Both the position numbers and the translations under genes were made by a program. 64,000 bases of DNA from Pisaster brevispinus (Eukaryota; Echinodermata; Asteroidea; Forcipulatida; Asteriidae): NCBI GenBank assembly GCA_023634235.1, contig JAMKCF010000003.1, forward strand, positions 14,850,742-14,914,741, given 5' to 3'. Below the pieces are notes generated by a model. That model did no database searches. It saw nothing but the letters and a program-made list of their open reading frames with translations, and was not told the origin of the DNA. This document shows, in pieces, positions 56,531 through 64,000 of the stretch. The stretch's first letter is position 1. Each line of letters begins with the position of its first letter.

Positions 56531-58157
56531 AAAATATGCGAGAGGAAGCGTGAATTTATCCAATGCAGTTATTGCCAGGTACTTGTGCAATGGCAACATA
56601 CTGACCAATCAAAAGGCCGCACATATTGGACACGCCCACGTGAATCTAATACTGTCGATTACATCATAGTTTGCTTCAGCACGGGTCTCTGCAGGCATGC
56701 AATGAAAAGAAATTAAGACATCATCAAACGATCGATACAGTCACTCAAGATAACGGGGTTTTGTTTGTTTGCCGACGTTGCAAGAAGAGTGCGAACGGCC
56801 TATGAATATAAACATCATTGCACCGAATGATTCATACCATTAAAAAGACATTTTAAAAAAATATAAAAAACAAGAGTAATGCCCGCAGCTGCTGTCAAAC
56901 GTGCTATAAAATGACTAGTCGTTTTACAAAAAAGTTTGAAACTGTTAGTTATCTTAATTTAAAGTAAACGAACTTCTAAAGTGACCACAAGACCTGGAAA
57001 CCACATCATACCAACGAGAGAAATTACACAAATAATAGCCTTATAGATATCATGTTTGTTAGCTCCACAATAATTAAATCCTCTTTTTTTTTTACCAGCC
57101 CTTTACAAAATATTGTACACATTGCATTTAGGAGGATTTTTAGTTGTTATTTGAGATTTATCTAGAAAACAAATCCTGACACAGGTCATGCCACAAAAAT
57201 ACATCTGATACAACCCACTGTAATAACCAGACCCGTGAGTCACAGCACGCCGTGGACTAATGCGACAACAAAGCGAAACACTGTGACGTCTAATCATCAT
57301 ATCTAGGGACCTCAGAGCACATCACTCTCAGAAGCTACTACGGTCCCAACATGAAGGACATCATGGTCCCAAGAACAAAGAACTTTGTCGATCTTGGAAA
57401 GTGAAAGTGACAGTGTTGCAATGAAGACCAACTTGGGCACGGGGCGCGTCATTTGGTATACGTTTGCATCGTCATATCGCGTGGGGGACTCGTTAGCCTT
57501 CGCTCGGCGGCCCCACACTGGTCTTATTTGGACCGAGCGAATCATGAGCTGCGACTCGAAACCCCTGTAAATCCTGTATTTTTATTTTCATTTTTAATTA
57601 TTTATTATAGATCAAAGACTACTATCCGCACACGGTGGTATCCCAACATATGCATACAATTACAAACCTATATTTGGGCTCAATCATCGAAGTTGCAAGA
57701 AAATAATGAAAGAAAAATTACAAACCTTTGTTGCATAGAAATCTGTGCTTTCAGATGCCCTTATGTCTGATTCAATTCTTTTATTCAATTTTGGGGGGTG
57801 GAAAATCACCTCTCACTCTAAAACTAGATTACTTAAAAGGGGGTCGTTTCTAACAATGTTTTGTAATTCCAACAGCTCTTCAATGCTCTTTACACAAAGT
57901 AAGTTTCTTGGGTTGGGAAATGGGTTGAAAAGATGGACAAAAATAGATAACGGACACTCAAAATATTGTCTTCAAATCATGTTTACTTAATCTTTTCCGG
58001 TAGAGTTGAAATGAGAATCATGTCATAATTTGTCAAGCTTTTAGTTAAAATTATCGAACGTAACTATTTGAGTTCTTTTCAGAGAATAATTGCATCTTCC
58101 CTTCAATCTTCAATACATCTTTTAAACTCTACGTGAATAACAATCAGGATATGAAAT
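56531..58157. other. Spacer between MVP and the tocopherol-cyclase-like gene
   Basis: No supported gene. It probably holds the MVP promoter at its left end. AT-rich with a few short open frames that match nothing I know. Confidence 0.5.
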
Positions 58158-58163
58158 TTTATT
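58158..58163 (-). other. Polyadenylation signal of the tocopherol-cyclase-like gene
   Basis: The minus strand reads AATAAA about 50 bases after the stop codon at 58213. Good position for a short 3' untranslated region. Confidence 0.55.
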
Positions 58164-58212
58164 TTGATGTCTTTAAAAAATGGCCGATGTGTTAAAAGCC
58201 ACGACACAGAAG

Positions 58213-59590
58213 CTAATTCTGTTCACAGGGATTTTCTTGACAGAGTTCTCCTCCGCCGAACTCTAGAGCAGCGCCTTCGAATATCAGTGTGTCCACAAGA
58301 CGGTAGCCAAACAGCCTACGTTCATACACGGAGATGTCGACCGTTGCTGCGTAGCTTTCAACCAGTACTTTCTCAAAGCCCCGCTCGGTAGGTCCTCTCA
58401 GACACTGCTGAAGGGTCGATGGGGGCGCTCTTGCCTGTATGATCAACTTGTGCCAGAGCGAAACCACTTCTATGGACGCCTCGCCAGAGCAGCCATCCGT
58501 TGTCACCCGAGAAACCGAATTGACGGGGTGGAAGTTCAACTCCAGTCCGGTGTTGAAGTCCCTGACACCGAAGAGGTGAGCTGGCACCGATAGACGGCCG
58601 AGCCCAAGCACGCCGAATGTTCCAGCGAAGGCCGTCAAGGAAGATGAGTTGACTCCCTGCATCCAGATCCAGGATGGAGGGAAGCCATTCCCCCAGTTCT
58701 TCTCCTGGTGCATTATACCTTCGCCGTGGATGTGGAGGCCCGTCTTTTCATTCTCCCAGGTATAGTCGCCAGTTGTTGCTAGGCTATAGACGAACCAATG
58801 AAGAGGGATGAACGGTACGTTGCCAAGCCAATCCTCTGGCCCTGTCGATGGGGAAAAGCCATAAGAATTACTCAAAGGAAAGAGAGGTATTTTAAGATAG
58901 AGAATACTTTGTTCCATCTATTTTTGTAATTCCTTATTTCATCGAACCCTCGATGTCTATTTTTTTTTCAGAATTACTTTGGACCCGAGTGTTCTGTAAA
59001 GTGGCGCAAGTGTACAGGTAGGTCGCTTTAGAAGCATTTTGTTGTCGTTGTAAATATGGTGGAAAATCAGTCTCACCTTCACCGTGAGGTCCCCAAGGAG
59101 ATGGAGGCCCGAAGTTTCCCGACAAGCGATCGTTTCCAATCGTAAAGTCAAACGTCGTCGAGTCCGGCGTCACGTTGAAGAATCCGAACGGCCGAGCTAC
59201 CCATTCGAAATGTGACGGACTCCAGTTGTCTGGATTCCCAGTCACCGGTCTGCCACCGGACACTGTCACCGAGATGCTGTCCTGGTCCGGGTAGGCCTCG
59301 GCCACAACGAACGGTGCCGAGCTGCCGTCGCTTCGGATGATGGAAATATACGTCAGGGGAGCTGCGTTGTTGTTGTTCGCTTCCGAAGGTCTTGGCAAGA
59401 CTCGACCGAAGAGAACACCAAAGGAGCGTGGGGATGATGAGTCCGTTATACGGGCGTACCACCCTTCGATGAACGGCCCTTGCTCGGGGTAAACGTGGGG
59501 GTCATTATTATTTGCAGTCACGCACGTTATTGAAGCAACTAACAGAGCAAAAACAGTGGTCCTTACGAACTTCCAAACAAAGTCAGCCAT
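58213..59590 (-). CDS. Secreted tocopherol-cyclase-like protein
   Basis: Two exons, 59590-59077 and 58841-58213, joined by a GTGAGA donor and CGACAG acceptor in phase 1 (intron 235 bases); 380 residues. The ATG has a strong context (AAGATGG). Residues 1-26 form a signal peptide (TTVFALLVASITCVTA), so the mature protein should be extracellular or lumenal. Family hallmarks of tocopherol cyclase (plant VTE1, cyanobacterial homologues of about 360 residues) appear in order. These are EGWY at 42-45 after PEQGPFI, IPLHWFVYSLATTG near 183-196, HQEKNWGNGFPPSWIWMQG at 216-234, GPTERGF and ESYAATVDISVYERR in the C-terminal part, and ALEFGGG near 363-369. In plants and cyanobacteria this family cyclises the chromanol ring of vitamin E precursors. 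Animals are not known to make tocopherol, so the substrate here is unknown and catalysis is unproven. The spliced structure and ordinary base composition argue against contamination. Alternative: a lipocalin-like binding protein sharing the fold. Confidence 0.85.
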
Positions 59591-60950
59591 CTTTTCGGAA
59601 GCGCTTTTGTATGCAGTTACAATCGTTCAATCAGAATCTGATGATAGCGCCTGGCCATAAATCTGTCCAAATTTCCCACAGGCATAGATTATTATGTAGT
59701 GATAAAAAACTTTAAACCATTATATCAATATAGCGTCTGGCCTGAGTTGGGTAACTCTGCCCTTTGCTTTGGGATATCCTGTTAAACAAACACCACGTGA
59801 TTTGTTAAGTAAGTTTCGGTTTATGGGAAAAACATATGCACCCTAGTTGCATTTTAAAACACAAAACCGATCTGCCTATACCCACACAAACACATCAACA
59901 CCCCCAACAAACAACACAAATCTTAATTGTTATGAACCCATGTCACGTGACCTATTATTTCCCTGCCCATTAATACCTTCCTCCCCGACCTACACTATAG
60001 AGTTAGAATTAAAATGAAAAGCCTCTTGCTATAGCTAGATCTGGCTATGACTACACGTCTGGCTAGATCTGCCAATGCTCCATCATTACCAATCCAAGTC
60101 CATAGCAACAGCCATAGCTTAAAGGGAATGTACGTTTGGTAATCACTCTAAAAGTTAAAGGCAATACAAACTTTCTTGGTTAGAAGTACAGCTGCTTTCG
60201 ATAGTATAAAGCATTTTGAGAAACATTGCATTTCGAAATAATGTGGTTATGGAAAAAAGATATAAGTTTTTATCCCCCCAAATTTAAGTTTGAAAAACGT
60301 TTATTCTGTCAGAAACGTTTCTCAGATTGTGTATTCCTATTGGGGACTATTCTTCCTGCGTGGACACTATTCGCTCCGGATTGTCAGTGATATCTCAAAA
60401 ACGCGGATATCGTTTGAAACGAAACTTTCACAGGTTAGTTTTATTGTTTATATTGTTTATATTTATATAGGATTAAAATATTCGAACGGTTCCAAATAAT
60501 CATTTTGGATACGGCCCTTGTATTGGCTATAGTCTGAGATTATGTTACAGAAAATCAAATACTTATTTGTAACCCTGGTCCTGCTTCAACAATGGTTGAA
60601 GTTGGCTTCGCAAATGGGGACCATCGAGATGCGTCGTCTAAAAAAAAATAACCAGAGCGTTTGTCCACACCCCCTTTAAGAAGTTTGCGCAGCATCCTCT
60701 TCCCAGGAAAAAGCACTAAGTGAATTCCCAAACCCATGACCGCACGTAAGAATGGCGGCACATTCTTAGCAACAAATGACATTTAAATATCTCAAATTCC
60801 CGACCAGAAACAACAATGGTAGACAAAAACCACGATAGTTTACATCGTGCAAGAGAACCAAACAGACACAAGTTTACTTCAACATTCGACCAACCCAACC
60901 TTGTTCTGCACACCCCGAATTCGTCTGGCTTTATAATTACGGTGGGGAAC
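59591..60950. promoter_or_regulatory. Shared upstream region of two divergent genes
   Basis: About 1.36 kb separates the start codons of the minus-strand tocopherol-cyclase-like gene and the plus-strand LDLa gene, so it must hold both promoters. I cannot name specific elements. A GGCTATGACTACACGTCTGGC-like repeat cluster lies at about 60030-60120. The open frame on the minus strand (60716-61303) overlaps LDLa exon 1 and is treated as a shadow. Confidence 0.4.
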
Positions 60951-63900
60951 ATGGCGGTCTTACTGACACCTTCGACCTTGCTACTTCGTGTAACTTTACT
61001 GATGATTATAGTTGCAACTTTTGGTATCAAAGTCAAAGCTTCTCCGGTATCAAGTAAAAAAGGTTCGTAAACGTATGATTTGGGAACAAAATTGTGTTGT
61101 TGCATGACCCCGGCAAAGCTGAGTGTCTGCTTTGGGGCACTGTCATCGAAATTACAGGTCGATAATACCAGCTGTTGCCTCTCGAGTAATTTAATGGGAT
61201 GGTACTCTGTTTTATAATTTCTTTCAAATATTGAACTTTCAAAAGCATCAATAGGCCAGACAACCCCTAAGAATAATAAAGTAGTGAGTGTTTTTAAAAA
61301 CAAATATTAGGAGTTCTAATCAGAATATCTATCGTCAGATTTGTCTTGTGAGTCTATGCTGTTTTAGTGTTAATATTCGGCCATTAATTTTAATCCAGTC
61401 GGTATCATCCAAAGAGGAAGCTGTTGCGTGCACATTATACCATGACCAATCCTTAAATTGTGGTAGGCATACTAAGAATAAGATAAAATAAAATTTGCAA
61501 ACATTGAATAAATCGTTTGTTAATATTTGAGTAAGTGGTTGATCTGTATTTTCTTTTTCTGTTTGTTACCCCCCAGATAAATCCCGGCACTGTAGTCTGA
61601 ATGACTTCACCTGTAGCGATGGTACGTGCATTGAAGCTAGATTGCAGTGCGACTGGTATTACGATTGCAGCGACCAAAGCGACGAACACCAAGAGTGCAC
61701 GTACACAGGTAGTTCAACATTTCACAATAACTACCAAGCTTGAGAGTTGTATGCTCATGTTTTGATATCAACATCGCAACATAAAGTAGATATCACAAAC
61801 AAATGGCTATAATTTGTGTGTGTGTGAACATAAAACATTCTGCCGGCAAAAACTGGCGCGTCCCCACAAACCGGCATTGCGCCGACATCGGGCATCACGG
61901 CACTTGTGCCGACATTGGGACACGTAACGGTGACGTAGAGTTTGTTTGAATTTTAATGAGGAACATGGTAATGGGGAACAGGGAAACTTCCAACTGATGT
62001 GGAGAAATTTTGTCATTACACTAGCAAGGACAATCATACAACAATACACAACTTCTGAATTTGTTAGTAGAAAGAATTGCAGTTTTACTTTGATAGCCTA
62101 TTCGGCAGTAAAAATGGCTGATCTTTTTGTTCACGAAAAATTTACCTGAAAATACTGGTTCCAAATTCCACATTCATTTCTTCAATTTTTCTTTCCCAGA
62201 TATTATAATCAATTAAACAGAAAAACGCTCAGAAAAACTTTTGGGTGTCTCGCCGGGCTTGTAAGATTCTGTTTTGCTTTATTTTTTAAAATAACATTTG
62301 AAAGGATTTACTTGTGACGATGGAAAGGAAGTCATTGCCGAGGCGTGGTTGTGCGATGGCCAATCAGACTGCCAGGACAACTCCGACGAAAAACAGGAAA
62401 ACTGCAGTAAGTGATTGCAAAAAACAAAACAAAAAAACAAAAAAACATAAAGCAAAAATGGATGGTGCATTTTTTTTTCTCATTTTTATTTTTTTCATTA
62501 GCCTCGAGAAGCATGCTTACTCACACTTTGTCAGAATTTAGGCATGCCCAGTTGTTGCATCTAAATCACAACAAAACTTTATACATATTTATTATGTATA
62601 AATCAAACAAAATTGAATTTAAACAGCACACATTTTATCATTTCTAAGTGGAATTATGTGACAATTTCAAATACTCAGCATGATAACTAATTCCCATATA
62701 AGAAAAACTTCAAACCATAAAAGGTATATATTTATCTTCTCTTTGAGAATTGGTAGTCATTTTGAAGCATGCATTTGTGTACAAGGTTGACTTCCAAGTT
62801 TTAAATTTAGACTCAAAGCTAAAGTCTGCTTGGCCGCTAAATAAATTTGTATTTCTATGTCCCTAACAAGGGACAGATTTAAATTCATTGTCAAGAAGGT
62901 TCTGTTTTTCCTTTTTTCCACCCTTCTTATCTGCGCAGTCCAGCCAAAGTGCGAATCAAGCAAATGCGACAATGGCGTGGTATGTTTGACTGATTCTCAA
63001 GTATGTGACGGGGTGTTAGATTGTCAAGACGGGACAGATGAGGCACCAGAACACTGCAACGGCATGAGGAATTGTAAGTATACTCTCGTAACACACCTGC
63101 AGGTATTTCTAGACAACCTGTTTCTATATAACACATTGGGAAAACAAAATACAAAAAATAAGATTCCAAGAAATAACTCATGATCAATAGGTTAATATAA
63201 AAAAAAACCAATTAAAATAACCAACAACCAGTATTCAAGGTGTCTTTCACTAGGCCTTGTATTCGAAATGTTAGACCTCAAAATAATAACATAGATAATT
63301 TCAAAATGATTTGTAAATCAAGCCACTACATGAAAATTTCAAATTTTTCAGTTTCAACTTTGTTTCCAAAGTAGCAACAAATACTAAAACTGCACAAAAA
63401 TAAATGATTATATGAATCAATACAAATACATTGGTGCTAATGTTTGTAAGTACTTTTGTTTACATTTATACCTCAGATGAAGTAGAAATTGTTGAAGACA
63501 TAATCATGCTAGCATGATAACTTCCAATAGATATAGTTTACCTGTACACGTACTGTTTTGAATGTTTATGATAGCAGCCTGTTTTGAATGTGATTCCGGT
63601 GAGAAATGCATCAAGCTGTCATGGAAGTGCGATAACATTGCTGACTGCGACGATATCTCCGATGAAATGCCTGATGCTTGTGGCGATGACAGTAAGATTC
63701 ATAGAGTTTTTCCCAAAAACATCGTCCCAGTTTGGGTTATACTCTCTACCCCAATTGGAGCCCTCCTCGTCCACCAGGAAACCACAAACTCTTCTAAAAC
63801 GGTTACAATTGCTTGAAAATAGCATCAAATCAAGAAGATGTTCACAGAATCCTTGACAAGAAAGTAATGGTTTTTTTTGTTGGTGACTTGTGACTGAATT

Positions 63901-64000
63901 TGTGAAATTTTCAGAGGTTAGTTTTCTGGTGTGTCTGTTGAAAACCAGAGGACATGAATCAGTTAACTGTTCCTATAAACACTGGTGTATTTCTCCCTTA
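60951..64000 (+). CDS. LDL-receptor class A repeat protein, 5' part, continues beyond window
   Basis: Visible exons 60951-61062, 61577-61708, 62305-62406, 62939-63073 and 63578-63691. Every intron is phase 1, the usual pattern for shuffled LDLa exons. The ATG at 60951 has a strong context (AACATGG) and opens a signal peptide ([16 protein letters not shown], likely cut after Ala30). An in-frame ATG at 60816 would add 45 residues and turn this into a signal anchor. Each of the next four exons encodes one LDLa module: [20 protein letters not shown].. with [24 protein letters not shown].. with [27 protein letters not shown].. with [25 protein letters not shown].. with DCDDISDE. The acidic calcium cage (D..D..SDE) is present in all four. 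Module 2 has only four cysteines. Family members bind ligands such as lipoproteins or act as receptors and matrix proteins; the function here cannot be told without the C-terminal part. Donor of exon 1 is GTTCGT. Confidence 0.85.
63692..64000 (+). other. Intron at the right edge
   Basis: Begins with a GTAAGA donor after GATGACA. No further LDLa-like exon is seen before the window ends. Confidence 0.6.

Noticed and set aside
58934..59076. C-terminal extension of the first tocopherol-cyclase-like exon
   Set aside because: Read-through of the intron. The GTGAGA donor at 59076 and the in-phase acceptor at 58842 restore the family motifs.
60716..61303. 195-codon open frame on the minus strand
   Set aside because: It overlaps the signal-peptide exon of the LDLa gene antisense, has no recognisable domain, and its hydrophobic start is the reverse of non-coding sequence. 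The LDLa exon has splice and domain support.

Overview
This is eukaryotic nuclear DNA from an animal. Coding sequence is split into exons with GT-AG introns, and orthologues of metazoan merlin (NF2) and major vault protein are recognisable. Introns and spacers are packed with tRNA-derived SINEs, short inverted-repeat DNA elements, minisatellites and homopolymer runs. The modest intron sizes and protein divergence suggest a marine invertebrate deuterostome. An echinoderm such as a sea star is my best guess, but this is inferred from overall character only, not from a diagnostic marker.

Layout: (1) 1203-10554, minus strand: a giant gene of about 2,700 codons dominated by one 7.8-kb exon. It encodes a basic/acidic, Ser-rich, low-complexity, probably nuclear protein that I do not recognise. 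Its N-terminal exons are not found, and a probable one-base frame problem lies near 10529-10534. (2) 10715-19574: about 9 kb without a supported gene, holding hairpin-forming elements and SINEs. (3) 19575-40220, minus: complete 15-exon merlin/NF2 gene of 590 residues, with many mobile-element insertions in its introns. (4) 43448-53523, minus: complete 14-coding-exon major vault protein gene of 863 residues, with a probable non-coding first exon near 56500. (5) 58213-59590, minus: a two-exon gene for a 380-residue secreted protein with the hallmark motifs of the tocopherol cyclase family, which is unexpected in an animal. (6) 60951 to the right edge, plus: the 5' part of a gene for a secreted or membrane protein made of LDL-receptor class A modules, one per exon, all in phase 1; it continues beyond the window.

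The genes do not form a pathway. Merlin (Hippo/cortical signalling) and MVP (vault particle shell) lie head-to-tail, and the tocopherol-cyclase-like and LDLa genes are divergent across about 1.36 kb. Repeats fall into at least four SINE families, about eight inverted-repeat DNA element families (two copies with clear target-site duplications) and several tandem arrays. The most unusual items are the animal tocopherol-cyclase-like gene, the near-identical 98-residue tandem repeats of the giant exon, the LDLa module lacking one whole disulphide pair, and the recurrent pairs of hairpin elements.
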